This document shows positions 1-13,553 of a stretch of DNA of 64,000 nt, piece after piece. The notes under the pieces were generated by a model. The model saw nothing but the letters and a program-made list of their open reading frames with translations, was not told the DNA's origin and did not search any database. Both the position numbers and the translations under genes were made by a program. This DNA is from Pseudofabraea citricarpa. Its lineage: Eukaryota > Ascomycota > Leotiomycetes > Helotiales > Dermateaceae. Each line of letters starts with the position of its first letter. Position 1 is the stretch's first letter. The DNA lies in NCBI GenBank assembly GCA_029641185.1, contig JAPWGK010000008.1:310001-374000 (forward strand), read 5' to 3'.

Positions 1-3000
1 GAAGAATTTGCAGTGGAAGAAATTCAAGCAAACGTTCGAGGTTTTCTTGCTCGAAGGAGAGTGGTAGCTCAGGAGAAGGAAACCAAAATGGTGGCCGGTC
101 CTGTAAAGGATCTACAGGCAGCAATCCGGGGCATGATGCTCAGGAGAGCTATTTCGGACGACCAGGAGGATTTGTGGCGAGAGGAACCCGCAATTGAAGC
201 ATTACAGGCTTTAACCAGGGCCATGCTAACTAGAAACCAGATTTCGCGTCAGCAAGAAGCACTTGAAGCAGCTGGTCCAATTTGGAAGTCGCTTCAGGCT
301 ATTTCTCGCGGGAACTTAGTTCGGGCGCAGATAGAAGCAGACAAGCAGGAAATGGAGCTTCATGCTGAAGGCATTGCTCAAATTCAGTCTTTCCTCAGAG
401 CTGCTGCTGTACGACGCGGTGTGGTAGAGATTCTTGGCGATCTTCAGCACGAAGAGCCATCAATCATTACCTTACAAACATTGATCAGAGGCATGCTACT
501 TCGACGTAGAGTTGCCAATGATCAGGAGACTCTTGAGGCACAATCATCTCAAATCGCGTTACTTCAAGGCCTTGCTCGAGGATGTTTGCTTCGCCAGCGT
601 ACTGAAGTCCTGCTAGATGAACTTCAACAACATTCTGCGGAGGTTACTCAGCTACAAGCAATATCCCGAGCACTCCTTCTCCGAACCGATATCGGAATGG
701 TCCTTGGCGAATTGGACTCGGAACAAGAATCTATTATTGCCATTCAAGCTGCGGCTAAAGCGAGCATTGTGCGTGCAAAGTTCATCGAAAAGCAACGATT
801 CTTCAAGCAAAATATGGAGAAGGTGGTCAAAATTCAGAGCTTTATCCGCGGAAAAATTCAAGGAGAGGCATACAAAAGTTTAACAACCGGCAAAAATCCT
901 CCTGTCAATACGGTCAAGAACTTTGTGCATCTACTCAACGATAGTGACTTCGATTTCAACGAAGAGATTGAATTCGAGAGGTTACGGAAGACTGTGGTGC
1001 AGCAAGTGCGACAAAACGAAATGGCTGAGCAATACATAGATCAGCTTGATATCAAGATCGCGTTGCTTGTCAAGAATAAGATTACTCTCGATGAAGTTGT
1101 TAAACATCAGAAGAACTTTGGAGGACACACTGGCAATCTTCTAACAAATACCTCCATGTCATCAAGCAACCACTTTGATCTCAAGGCTCTAAACAAAAAT
1201 TCTAGGAAGAAGCTCGAACATTACCAGCAACTCTTCTTCACTCTCCAAACCCAACCACAATACCTGGCACGGCTATTCAAGAGAGTGCGTGAGCAGGGTA
1301 CCAACGAGAAAGATAGCAAACGTATCGAGACTTTGATGATGACCCTTTTTGGTTACGCCCAAAAGAGAAGAGAGGAGTACTACTTGCTCAAGTTGATTGC
1401 TCGTTCAGTTAGGGAAGAAGTGGATGGAATGAACGCAATTCAAGATTACTTACGAGGTAACTTTTTCTACCCCAAGTTATTAGCCAACTACACCAGATCG
1501 CCACGAGACAGGAAATATCTTCGGGAGGTCCTTGGACCACTCATCCAGGCCAATATTATTGAGGATCCTGCTCTTGATCTCGAAAGTGACCCAATGCAAA
1601 TTTATCGATCGGCTATTAACAATGAAGAACTACGAACCGGACGACCCAGTCAGCGGCCTCTCGACATTCCACGAGAGATTGCAATCAAAGATGCTGAAAC
1701 GCGTGATCTTTTCATCGACCATCTTCGCGACTTGCGTGAAATTTCAGATCAATTCCTATACGCGATGCAAGCCTTGTTGCACAAAATGCCTTACGGTGTT
1801 CGCTTCATCTGCCAGCAGACCTTTGAATCCTTGTGCCAGCACTTCCCACGAGAGCCTCAACAGCACCTTCTACAGGTTGTCGGAAACTGGGTTTGGAGGT
1901 TTTACCTACAGCCAGCTTTGATTGAGCCACAGCAGTTTGGTGTGATTGAGAGACAATTAACACCACTGCAGAAGCGAAATCTGGGAGAAGTAGCAAAAGT
2001 GTTGGGACAAGTTGCGTCCGGAAGACTCTTTGGAGGCGAAAACATCTATCTCCAACCTTTGAATGCTTATGTTGGAGACGCTATTGAGCGAATCATGCTC
2101 ATATTCTCCAACATCATCTCTGTGCCCGACGCCGAAAGCACGTTTGATATCGACGAGTTTAACGACCTTTACGCCAAGTCTAAGCCAACTCTCTATATTA
2201 AGATGACAGACATCTTTGCCATTCATAACCTCATTGCTAATGACGTTCCTCACCTTTGCCCCAACCGAGATGACATGCTTCGAGAAATTGTTCAAGAACT
2301 AGGAAGCGCAAAGAACAACGAGAGCGAAATGCTTGGTGTTACCTCAACAGAAATTCATATGATCCTTAATCCTAAACTTCATGATATGGAAGACCCAGAG
2401 GCTGATGTCAAGGCACTGTTCATGGAAACCAAACGCTGCGTCTTATATATCATCCGAATCCAGTCAGGACCAAATCTGATGGACATCCTTGTGCGACCCA
2501 TCAGCAGAGAAGATGATCAGAAATGGCACGCTCTGATACGCGAAGAGTTTGCAGCGGGCAGCAACAGCCGAGGTGCCTACTCGGATGCAAATACAATGGT
2601 CGATATCACCTCGATGTCCTATGCCGAGTTAAAACGTACCGCTTTAGAAAACATCATGAGATTAGAACAATTTGGCCGCATCTCAAGACACAACTTCTAC
2701 CAAGATCTTCTCAATGCCATCGCGGTGGATATACGAACCAAGAGCCGCAGACGTGTGCAAAGACAGCGCGAATTGGAGGGTGTAAGACTTACCCTGGGTA
2801 ACTTGAACGAAAAGGCAGAGTGGCTTGAACAGCAAAGGAAGAGTTACGACAATTATATTGAACAGGCAATGATGACGTTGCAGAAGAAGGGGTATGTTGC
2901 AAAGGAGGAGTTCAGTTGGTATACTGCTAATATTTCCTCAGTAAAAAACGGTTCCTCATGCCCTTCTCCAAACAGTACAACCACGAAAAAGAGCTTGAGA

Positions 3001-3332
3001 GATCCGGTCGTAAACCCAAGTTCGGGTCCTTCAAATACTCAGCGCGTACGCTTTCTGATAAAGGCGTACTCGTTTCGTGGAAGGGTCTCGGTGATCGCGA
3101 ATGGGAAAAGACCAACCTCACCATCTCGTGCGACGAAGTTGGACTTTTCTCAATTGTCGGCAGCAAAGGAAGCATCGATATCCCTGGAGCCTCTGCTCAA
3201 GTCCCGATGGATTCTCTCCTCGCCGCACAATTTGCGAACCACCAGTACATGGATCTATTTGAAGGTGGTATGCGACTCAACGTCAACCTGTTCTTACATC
3301 TGCTTTACAAGAAGTTCTACCGCACCGAGTAA
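1..3332 (+). CDS. IQGAP/Rng2/Iqg1-like cytokinesis scaffold, 5' partial
   Basis: Exons <1..2891 and 2942..3332; 1093 residues are visible and the N-terminus (with the calponin-homology domain expected in this family) lies before the window, since the frame is open back to base 1 and the first candidate start there is only a GTG. About ten IQ motifs of the type IQxxxRGxxxRR fill residues 1-290. A RasGAP-related domain follows at about 430-750, then a coiled-coil stretch near 925-960 and the RasGAP C-terminal domain from about 960, with the PFSKQY and PKFGS..YSAR blocks. The 50-bp intron (GTATGT, branch GCTAAT, TCAG) is needed to join the C-terminal domain in frame. IQGAPs bind calmodulin and light chains through IQ motifs and build the contractile actin ring at septation; their GAP domain binds Rho-type GTPases without stimulating hydrolysis. 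The role is inferred from the family. Confidence 0.93.
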
Positions 3333-3452
3333 GGCTCGATGCAATGCCTGTTGCGATGGTGAAAATAATTTCCGAGGTTTATGGTTTAATGTTCTTGGGT
3401 TTTTCTTCAGTAATGCGTGCGTGGGATAGCCTGGCTTTGCTTTATGATGATA

Positions 3453-3458
3453 AATAAA
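3453..3458 (+). terminator. candidate polyadenylation signal AATAAA
   Basis: A canonical AATAAA lies 121 bp after the stop of the IQGAP-like gene and is followed by a T-rich run. Position and sequence fit a 3'-end signal; no transcript evidence is available. Confidence 0.4.
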
Positions 3459-4169
3459 GGCTTCACTTTATTCTTTTTTTTTGTTCTGTTTTCTCTTTCT
3501 AATTTTCTTGGTGCGATGGCGAGCGAGGGCTTGGGCTTTCGGCGATGGATGAATGGGTTGGCGGCACTGGCACGGTAGCGCTTGAAAGCATGGTTATTCG
3601 GCGTAATGCTTCCTTTTCTTTTCTTTTTTTCTTCTTGTTCTTCTTTTACAGCATCATGTTTTTGTCGCTGCTTCTTTTTGTTTGTTTTCTTGTTATGATT
3701 CTGATTCTGGATGATTGAGTGATGGATTGGTGGTCCGATGGGGCTTCAAATAGGGAGAGACTCGATTCTATTATGACAACGATATATAGTAGTATTCTTC
3801 CCTTCCCCTTCGTTAAAGCCTTTCGCTATCGAGCTCTGTCCTGTTCCGTTTGTCGAAACTCCCGTCTCTTTTGCTTTTTCGGGCTTCCGGGAGGTGCTGC
3901 TTTTGTATATAGATGAATGGTTGCGTTTTCCTTGTCTTGTGTTGCGTTGCTGCTTGTGGGACTTGTTGTATGGAGTGAGCGTGAGAAAGAGGCGAGGAAG
4001 GAGGGAAATGAGGCAGATGGAGGTGAGAGACGGTGCGGAGAGAGGAAAAGAAAAACAGAATGAAAAAAATCTAATTATTTAAAATTGATCTGGTCTGTTG
4101 TGATTGTGCGTTTTCGAGTAGAAGAGCAGTTGAGTGAGTGAAGATGGAAACAAATGAATTTTTAGGTTG

Positions 4170-4217
4170 GGTCTGTGGCGTGTGCCTGCTTTTGGTCTGT
4201 GGCGTGTGCCTGCTTTT
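4170..4217. repeat. 24-bp perfect tandem duplication
   Basis: The unit beginning GGTCTGTGGCGTGTGCCTGC occurs twice head to tail with no difference (4170-4193 and 4194-4217). It probably arose by recent slippage. Confidence 0.9.
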
Positions 4218-4641
4218 GTGACAGGTAGACAGGAGAAGCCAAAACCCAAATCATAAGGCAGACAGCTTTGTAATAGGGAAGGGACTAGTATTCCCTATTT
4301 CTTTTTATATAATCATATCCACATGATCCGGCATATATATAAAGTAACCAAGTCAGGTCAAGAAGTATCCTCCTCCCCACCCATCTGCATCCAATCCAAT
4401 CTATGAACAAACCCCCAAAGAAGAAACGAGAGAGAGAGAGAGATGAAGACAACGCAAGACTTCGCTAAAAATTGCTCATCAGTCACACTCTTCTCCTATC
4501 CACTCCGCATCACGAAAGAATAAATTTAGAAGGTTGCACAAATGGCACGTCTCCTTTTTTGTCACTCCAAATCAAAACTTCCATCCCCCAGTTCCGGTCT
4601 TGGTCCGAAGAGAAGAAGCGAAGCGAGGTGAGGCGAGTCGC

Positions 4642-6003
<1,362 letters not shown>

Positions 6004-6100
6004 AATGAGCTAGAGAGGCCGGTAGACTGAGATGCTGATGGAGTAAGAAGAGAGACTGTTGACTGAGTGGTGAGAGTAAATTATCAATGAAGTTGAGGAG

Positions 6101-6109
6101 GTATTTATA
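6101..6109 (-). promoter_or_regulatory. TATA box of the subtilisin gene
   Basis: Read on the minus strand the sequence is TATAAATAC, 98-106 bp upstream of the protease ATG, a usual distance for a strongly regulated fungal secreted-protease gene. Confidence 0.5.
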
Positions 6110-7833
6110 TTCGAATCTAGCCGGCTATCTCTGCTCTACGAAGGGTTCGCACACCATCCCATGAGTTGCATCACCATAACCGTTGATTGCTCGGTACCAG
6201 AGATAAGAGCCATAGTCGTTATATTGTGCCAAGAGAGACTGCAAGTGAACATCACCAAATATGCAGCTGACTCGTCGCCATCGAGACCAACACCTTCTCG
6301 AAGCGTTCTTGCCCCATGAAGATCACAACTGACGATCGCCGAAGTGGAAGTTGTCAAGCATCTGGCAGTGGGATGAGGCTTTCGCACGAGACTTGGCTAG
6401 CAGATACCCTCAAGAGCGCAGCGTAAGTAATCCATAGTGATTCGGTCCTCTGCTCGGGAATCAATAATCACGCCAACTCATGGGTAGCCACTAGGAGGGA
6501 TGCCCCGGAATTGCTGAAGTGCCGCCCATCAAGGTTTCCACATCAAAGTCGAAGTTTAAGCTTGATCGATCCCGGGGTCATGCATGCCATAACAGCCATC
6601 CGGATTTGCGCTTAGGCTGATAAGGAAACTGTGAAGCTTTACAAGACTGGCGGTCATTTAGCCAATTCTTGCCATTGGTGGGATATGGTCGTCTCGGCAG
6701 CCATGCCAAGTGCTTTACGCATGGATCGAGCAACGAACCTGGCCGCACACCGTGGAGAGAATTGAGATGAACTAGACCCGAAGTAAGAAACAATGAAGGG
6801 TCCCCTCCTCATGCCGCTGCCACTTGGCTGTGCCCAGTAAGAAAGAAGCTCCCCTTTCGAGAATAGCAAAGTTCGTGATCCAGATACTTCCAACGTGCGG
6901 GCCGCCTTGTGTGGTCGGTGCCATCTTGGCGAGGGCTTCATTTAACCCCATTCCACGGAGCTTGCGTCTTTTCAATAGAATGGCGAATGCTTAATTGCAT
7001 GTTGCAGCAGTCTCTCCTGCCCGAAAACGTTGGGTCCGCCTCCGAGACGGCGCCGGCTGCGATGGATCAAGGTCTCGGTAACACAGCATGCATCCTTATC
7101 ATGTTGACATGTCTGGGCAATCGTCCAATGCTCTGATCCCGATGTCTTGTGTCTTGTGTCTTGTGTCTTGAGTGGTGGTGCAAGGCCGAGAAAATCGCGT
7201 GGTCGCAGTGCCAAGGGGCTACGGTGGCTACGGTGGCCATGCTGGGAACACGGCCAGTCGAGAGGCGCTTAGAGCCGGTAGTTGGTATACAAACTTCGCA
7301 GCGAGATGCAGAGGCAGGTGGAAATCGGCTGGGCATCCGCAATGATGCCAGAATGCTTAACAATGAGGCATTCTGAGTTTACAGGATGGAAGGACGTTGA
7401 AAGAAGAATGAGCGGGGAGAATACGAGGACAGAGGTACTTCGGAGAAATGTGTCGATCTCTCGCTCGCTTAGCTGGTGGCCGGCTTAGCTAAGCATCCCC
7501 ATCTTATTATCGTGTTCCCTGCTCGCTTTCTCTTCTTCTTCTTATCATCATCTATTATCTCCAACAGAGCACGTGGGGGAGATGGTTGCGCAACAAGCTG
7601 ATCACAAGCCATTCAACGGCCGGAGCACACTGTCACTGCCACTGCCACTGCCAATCCAATCATGCACGCAAGAAAACAGGTAGGTGGGCCACTGGATGTC
7701 AGGATGATGATATGGATTACCGAATTATGCAACACTACCCTCCTTCCACTTCGAGTCTACCGGTCCCTGGCTCCGTGGAGTCAGCCACGATGCCCTGCTG
7801 CCCACCAGTTCTGTTCTGCTCATATCCTGTCGC
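6110..7833. other. gene-free region upstream of the protease
   Basis: No reading frame of more than about 140 codons and no recognisable family or splice pattern on either strand. It must hold the distal promoter of the protease (minus) and the 3' flank of the monooxygenase (minus). A heptanucleotide repeat lies at 7144-7170. Confidence 0.6.
7144..7170. repeat. TCTTGTG heptamer microsatellite
   Basis: About four head-to-tail copies of TCTTGTG, the last ending in TCTTGAG. Confidence 0.85.
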
Positions 7834-9829
7834 TCATACACTGATACTGTTGGCTGATGGCACAGTAGGGGTCACCACCATCTCGCTCGCTGCCGTCGTG
7901 GTGTTCCACGCAAATCTCGAGCCTGGGTGGTCAGCAGGCAGGTGTGGCTCGCCTGGACGGCCATGGAGATTTTCGCGAAAGGTACCGCCAGGCACTGCGT
8001 AATCCTGCCACATAACACCACGTTTCTGCAGCTCGGGCACCAGCAGCTCAACTATATCCTCGTAGCTCTGGGGGTTGGACACATCTGCAGGGCAAACAGT
8101 TAATTATAGACATCCAACCAATGGGCCCGCCTCGAACAACCTACAAACAAGATTGAAGCCGTCGATATCAGTTTCCCTGAACCACTTCTCGAAAAAGTCC
8201 GCCACCATCTCCGGGGTTCCTATCGGCATTGGCGTCGAGCCTCCTAACCCGAGCAGCTCACCCAGGTACCGTGGCGTCCAAGGCCGCGTGGAGTTCTTGG
8301 CCAGCGTTTTCATGTTCTGAATCACACCAGTTATCGTGTTGGCAGCACCCGTCTTCCCCTCGAAGACAAACTCCTCGTCCATCGGGTATTGCGCCATGTC
8401 GATGCCCGTGTAGGAACTAAATTTCGCTAAGCCGGCTTCGACGCAAATATTCTTCTTTGCAGCTTCATACTTGGCTTGCGCCTCTTCGAGCGTCCTTCCT
8501 AAAATCGGTACAATGGCCGCGAAAAACTTGATCGTGCTTGGGTCTCTTCCATTCTCCTTGGCTGCGTTGCGGACTGCCTTGGTGTACGCTTTGAGGTCTT
8601 CGATACTTCCCATATCGGTATAGATTCCTTCGGCGTGCTTGCCAGCAAACGCAATTCCGGATTTGGAAGCTCCAGCTTGGAAAACAACGGGCGTTCGCTG
8701 AGGAGAAGGGTGCGTTTGGTGGAACCCTGACATCTTGTGATATTGGCCATTAAACTCTATGCGATGAATCTTGCTTGGATCATACGCCATTTCAGGGTTT
8801 TTACTCCACACTTGAGCTCCATCCTCCCACGATCTTTCCCACAGTCTGAGCTTCTTGATTAGTACTGGTGCCGTATTCGACATATCATGTGATTTGGGTT
8901 TACTCACTGATACACCAGGTCCATGTACTCGTGTGCTGCTTTGTATCTTTCTTCAGATGGCATGACTTTGTCTTTTCCCATTGCCTTTGCAGCAGAATTA
9001 CTATAACTTGTAACTGCATTCCAAGCGACGCGCCCTCGCGTAACGTGGTCGAGCGAAGACCAGGTCCGTGCGAGAATGTATGGTGCTGGCCATGCTATTA
9101 GAAAGGTTGGGATTTTACGGTTTGTTACTTACTGAGATAACTTGTACTTCCGGTGATTCCGAATGAGACCGACTTTGTTACGGCCCCCATAGCCGAAACA
9201 AGAATGACTGGGTCAAGTGTGCCAACTTGAGAACCACCTCTGAATGTAGCAGCCATTGAGCCCTGAAGTGAGGTGAGAGTGTCAGTAGACTCAGTTCTGA
9301 GATGAAAAATTGACTAACATCACCCGAATAGACAGGAAGGCATGTTACAGGGTAAATAGTATAACACTTGATAGATTTCATCGATGATGGCCACTGTGTA
9401 ATCTACGTACCTGATATGTTTCATGCCCTGCATACGTATCGGCAAAAAATATCGAGGTGATTTTCCCTTTCTCTGCAAGCTTTGCAAGCCATAGGTAATA
9501 CTCAATGCGATCTTTATTGCGTGAGTTATCTTCTGGGCTTCTGTTTGATCTATTAGCGCTGACTTTAGCGGGCAGAATAAATCTTTCTCACTTCCACTGG
9601 CCACATGCCTAAACCCACAAAATATCGTGTCAGTAAGAATGTTTCACACGGAAGTAAATTGATAGTGGTTAACTCATATCAGTAGACTGAATACTTTCTC
9701 AGATCCATGAGCCATAAAAGACAAAGAAATTTTGCAGCAGGAAGTGTCACTTACCATGTGACTTCCTGTGCACGAGGTCTCAAAGAAGTTGAGATGCATC
9801 AATTTTTCCGGCTGAGTTGTTTCTGCCAT
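7834..9829 (-). CDS. FMN-dependent luciferase-like monooxygenase (NtaA/SnaA/DszA family)
   Basis: Seven exons, 9829..9755, 9608..9592, 9540..9411, 9262..9133, 9094..8908, 8845..8145 and 8084..7834, give 496 aa with every phase closing. Exon 2 is only 17 nt. The protein opens MAETTQPEKLMHLNFFETSC and carries the family blocks GQWKSPEDNSR (flavin/substrate region), FFADTYAGHETY, GSQVGTLDPV, SVSFGITGSTSY, ILARTWSSLDHVTRGRVAWN and SYSNSAAKAMG, then GASKSGIAFAGKHAEGIYT near the middle. These are hallmarks of two-component flavin monooxygenases (nitrilotriacetate, pristinamycin or dibenzothiophene-sulfone oxygenases) that use FMNH2 from a partner reductase. No reductase is in the window. The substrate is unknown. 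It is divergent from an organic-anion transporter 924 bp away, which suggests uptake plus oxidation of one compound. Confidence 0.93.
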
Positions 9830-10753
9830 TTTTGTTTAGTCGAGATCAGAATATTATGAGATGACAGTTCGAGAGTTGAATGATTACCCAGGACATAGTG
9901 TCTAGGATGTGGCTCTGATTTATGCCATCCTCAACAGCGGGATACATCACAGCCGGGACCATCGACCCATGACAGTTCTGATGATCAAATCCGATTGGTG
10001 CTCAGCAACTCGATTTTTCGATTATAGCGGGAAGAGGGAATACAGAAAGCCAGGTAAGCCAGTCAGCATCCCATTTACCAGTGTCCATTCTCCAGATACC
10101 AACACTTCTCTAATCCCACTTTAGGCGACGCACATTTCTAAGCGTAAATAACCTGGGATTGTTCTTATCTTATCTCAGAGTCCTCTGACATCCAGAGAAT
10201 AATTATTTATCCAATTTACCATGCTCAAAATTGAAGCTTGGTATTACCAGTACCCAATTGAATACACAGAGTATAGAAGGGATACATGAACTTTTCAATG
10301 ATGCTGCACACATGTTTAGTGCTCGCTACACCAAATTACAAGGGCTTCTTAGTAGGCAGCGACATCCGATTCGCGGGAGTTATATCCTACAATGCAGCTC
10401 ATCGCAATGTCTTAAACATTTCCAATCAAAATTAAGCCATGATTATTCATAAGTGACCAACCATTAGCGATGTTGGAGATAGGAACTCTACTGCCGCTTA
10501 GCACCAAGGTACCTTGGCATCGGCTCATGCTGCCGAAAACACGCTATTTACCAACCCGAAAAATCCATACCAACACAATGTTACCTATCTACGACCCCCG
10601 CTATCTTATCCATCCCCACTACTCAGAAATAACCGCAACGCCACTGCACAGCGATTGTAACATGTCTAGATTACTGAGTAGATATATATCTCAACATGTG
10701 TCACTGAAAGTCAATTCTTCAGCGGTCGCTTAAGCTGCTTCTCTCGATTCACC
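9830..10753. promoter_or_regulatory. shared divergent promoter region, monooxygenase/MFS
   Basis: The 924 bp separate the ATGs of two divergent genes. No coding signal was seen inside. It is AT-richer than the flanking exons. I could not identify a specific factor-binding motif with confidence. Confidence 0.5.
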
Positions 10754-12703
10754 ATGTCTTTCGCTCATAAACTTAGAGTTGCTGTTTGGGGCGAAGCTGC
10801 TGCGACAAAGGCAGAGCGTAAACTCGTGCAGAAGATTGATTTTTTCGTATTGGTTAGTTTGTTTCGTGGAGGTTTTGAAATTCTTCTGATTTCTTGTCCA
10901 GACCTATTGCTGCATCAGTTACTTCTTCAACTATGTCGGTATGTAGAATCGGCTCGATTTGTGGACAGGAATGGCGTCCTGACAAAACCATAGACCGTGG
11001 CGCCTTGGGATATGCATACGTTTCAGGGATGCGAGAAGATTTGAATCTTCATGGAATCCAGTATAATATGCTCAGCACTGTTCTACTCGGTAAGTTCCCA
11101 AAGCTAGGAGAACCAAATTTATTCAACGAAACTAATATGGTATTTTAGTTGGGTGTAAGTTTCCGTCAAGACAAAACCTCTAAGTCTCAAGTAGCCTCTA
11201 ATAAAAGGGGGAATAGACATCATCGGTCAAGTTCCCCACGCTCTCGCCCTTAATTATGTCGCGCCACGAATCTATCTGCCCGCAATGACGGTTCTCTGGG
11301 CGACGATAACGATGTGTTCAGCAGCAGCCACCAACTACCACGGCATGATGGCGCTACGGTTCTTCCTCGGATTAATCGAAGCCTCGACGTTCGCCGGCAC
11401 GCACTACATTATCGGCAGCTGGTACACACCCGAAGAGGTCGGTAAGCGAGCTGGGCTCTTCGCGGCTTCGGGCCAAGCTGGCACCATGTTTGCGGGCTTG
11501 ATGATGACGGCAATGTATAAGTCGATGGCTGGGCTGGGAGGTCTTGCGGGTTGGAGATGGGTGTTCATTATCGATGGGATTATTACTCTGCCGGTATGTT
11601 CTCGATCTCTCTCTTGTCTTATATCAACTTTGTTCATAACTGACGAATGAAAAAAAAAAAGATCGCCATCTTCGGTTTCTTCTACTTCCCCGACCTCCCC
11701 AGCACCACCAAAGCACCCTACCTCAACGCAGCCGAGCGCGCTCTCTGCGTCAGCCGGCTTCCCATCAAAGAGAAGACGAACCAAACCGTTGACCTGGCGT
11801 TGTTAAAACGCATCCTCTTCTCCTGGACAGCATGGGTTTTTATAATCCTCTGGTTCTTTGGTGGGCTCGTCGAGTCCATCTCCACATACACATGCATGCT
11901 TCTGTGGATGCGCACAGCAGGCTATACCGTCGTGCAGAATAACACGTACCCGCTCGTGATCCAGGCCTTTTCGATCATCGCCATCCTCGGCGTCTCGGTG
12001 GGCTTGGATACGACGCAGAAACGGCTCCCGTGGGGGCTGCTCACGTGCGGGATCCAACTCATCACGGGAGTGATTCTTTTGAACTGGGACCGCATTGGTG
12101 ACGGCGCGAGGTTTGCTGCTTATTGTGAGTGTCTTATTTTTCGATTTTCTTTTTGGTTTGGGCAGAGGGGAGATGGGGGCTAATAGGGAGGGAAATAAAT
12201 AGGGATCGCTGGTACTTCGTTCGCTATGCAACCTATCGTCTTCACTTGGGCCAATATCGTACTCGCGCGCAGCGGAGACGATCTTGCAAGATCGGTTATC
12301 TTGTATGCGATGAATGGCGCTTCGGCTACGTCGTCGACCTTTTGGGGCGTTGTGTTGTATCCTGCTACTGATGCACCTACCGTGAGTCTTTCCTTCTCGC
12401 TTTCATTGTATCCCTGCAGCATCTTTTTGTGGCTGACGTTATGTGTGACAACAATAGGGATTCTTCAAGGGTAATGTGGCACTTGTAGCGATGTCCATCT
12501 TCGTCGCTGGCTGGTTCTGTCTTACGTGGTTGGAGGATCGGAGGACGGCTAGAATTTATGGCACGGGAGATGGGGATTTGTCTTCGTCTTCGTCTTCTGC
12601 TGAGGAGGAGGTCGTTATTGATGGTGTTGACGTACCTGTGTCTGGAAAAACAGAACCGAAGCAGGATGTCAAATCGTTAGGTGATGGGAAAGGTTCTTTG
12701 TGA
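10754..12703 (+). CDS. MFS transporter, allantoate permease (Dal5/Tna1) type
   Basis: Eight exons, 10754..10852, 10902..10938, 10994..11089, 11149..11154, 11217..11593, 11662..12124, 12203..12381 and 12458..12703, give 500 aa. Exon 4 is six bases; it is required to make the conserved VGYIIGQVP block, and skipping it would give D in place of VGY. The protein has the anion:cation symporter hallmarks: DFFVLTYCCISYFFNYVDRG in TM1, EASTFAGTHYIIGSWYTPEE, RAGLFAASGQAGTMFAG, then GWRWVFIIDGIITLP, a cytosolic loop and six more helices. The C-tail is a Ser/Glu-rich cytosolic stretch. Relatives take up allantoate, ureidosuccinate, nicotinate, pantothenate or peptides with protons at the plasma membrane. 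The substrate here is not predictable; the divergent monooxygenase suggests a small organic anion. Confidence 0.93.
11149..11154 (+). other. six-nucleotide microexon of the MFS gene
   Basis: The bases TTGGGT are flanked by TTTTAG on the left and GTAAGT on the right. Upstream intron is 59 bp (GTAAGT...ACTAAT...TTTTAG), downstream intron 62 bp (GTAAGT...CTAATA...AATAG). Inclusion adds two codons' worth of bases in frame and restores the family motif. Confidence 0.75.
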
Positions 12704-13553
12704 TTGTCTTCTTCCTTGTTCGGGCCGGAAGTTGAAATTTAATACATGAGTTAGTTGTAAGGTTGGTACTTAGGTCGGTATAATTTTAAAATTCTTATAT
12801 CTTTTAGGAATTGAGAAGGGGTTGCGGTTTACTGCATTGAGGCTTAGCGATGGTACTGTACATGGTAGGCCTGGGGTTCTCTCTTTCCTTCGGTCTTTGA
12901 TCTGAAATTAAGTGGTTCTAGTAACTTCATTCTCACTTAGTATTTTTACTATTCATTTAAAATACAACCAGCCTCTTTTCTTTTCATCGACAGATCTTCC
13001 TTTGAATTCGGACTTTATCTTTTCATATATCAAACCACAGTACTTGATTTTACCTCCCACTTAAAATGATCACCTTTTAGGAACCAGCAGATAAAACAAT
13101 ATTCAAGTCGAGCTCGCCGAACACTGCTCCTACAAGTGCGGCTTACTTGATAAGAGAATGGGAAGAAGCTTTGCGAGATTCCTGCCCCGCTTCCCCGCCT
13201 CCACTCTGCCCCCTGTATAAAGGTTATTTCCGCACACAGGTCTCATCCTTGCAACTTATATTCTACCCAATTCAGAGAGATACTTCTATATCATGGATAA
13301 GAATATGTAACCGCTGGGGATGAAACATTGTACGGCAGACCCTCAGATCCAAGGAGGTGGAAGTGATTAAGCAGCGAGAAATGCTGTGGTACGTAGAAAT
13401 GTTTTGTCAGCTTTCTTGACGATCGATCTATCACATCACCCCGCAATTGCTTACCAACATTCCCACGTCCTACTCTGATATCTTGAGCAGCAATACGACC
13501 ACAGATTTCCTGCACTTATATTGAAACTGGATTATGATTGCTCATTGCCCAGT
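12704..13553. other. intergenic, 3' flank and promoter of the second MFS gene
   Basis: No supported gene. The stretch 13205-13310 contains a TATA-like TATAAAGG (near 13216) and a pyrimidine-rich leader, which could be the core promoter of the downstream transporter; this is inference. Confidence 0.5.

Larger units (their letters stand above)
3333..4641. other. intergenic, convergent 3' regions
   Basis: The space lies between the 3' ends of the IQGAP-like gene (+) and the subtilisin gene (-). It is T-rich near 3460-3700 and has a short GA microsatellite near 4424-4442. The short ORFs here match no family I recognise and lack splice or codon structure. Confidence 0.6.

Noticed and set aside
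13521..13553. Longer start for the Bsc6-like transporter
   Set aside because: The upstream start codon is TTG; the first ATG is at 13554.
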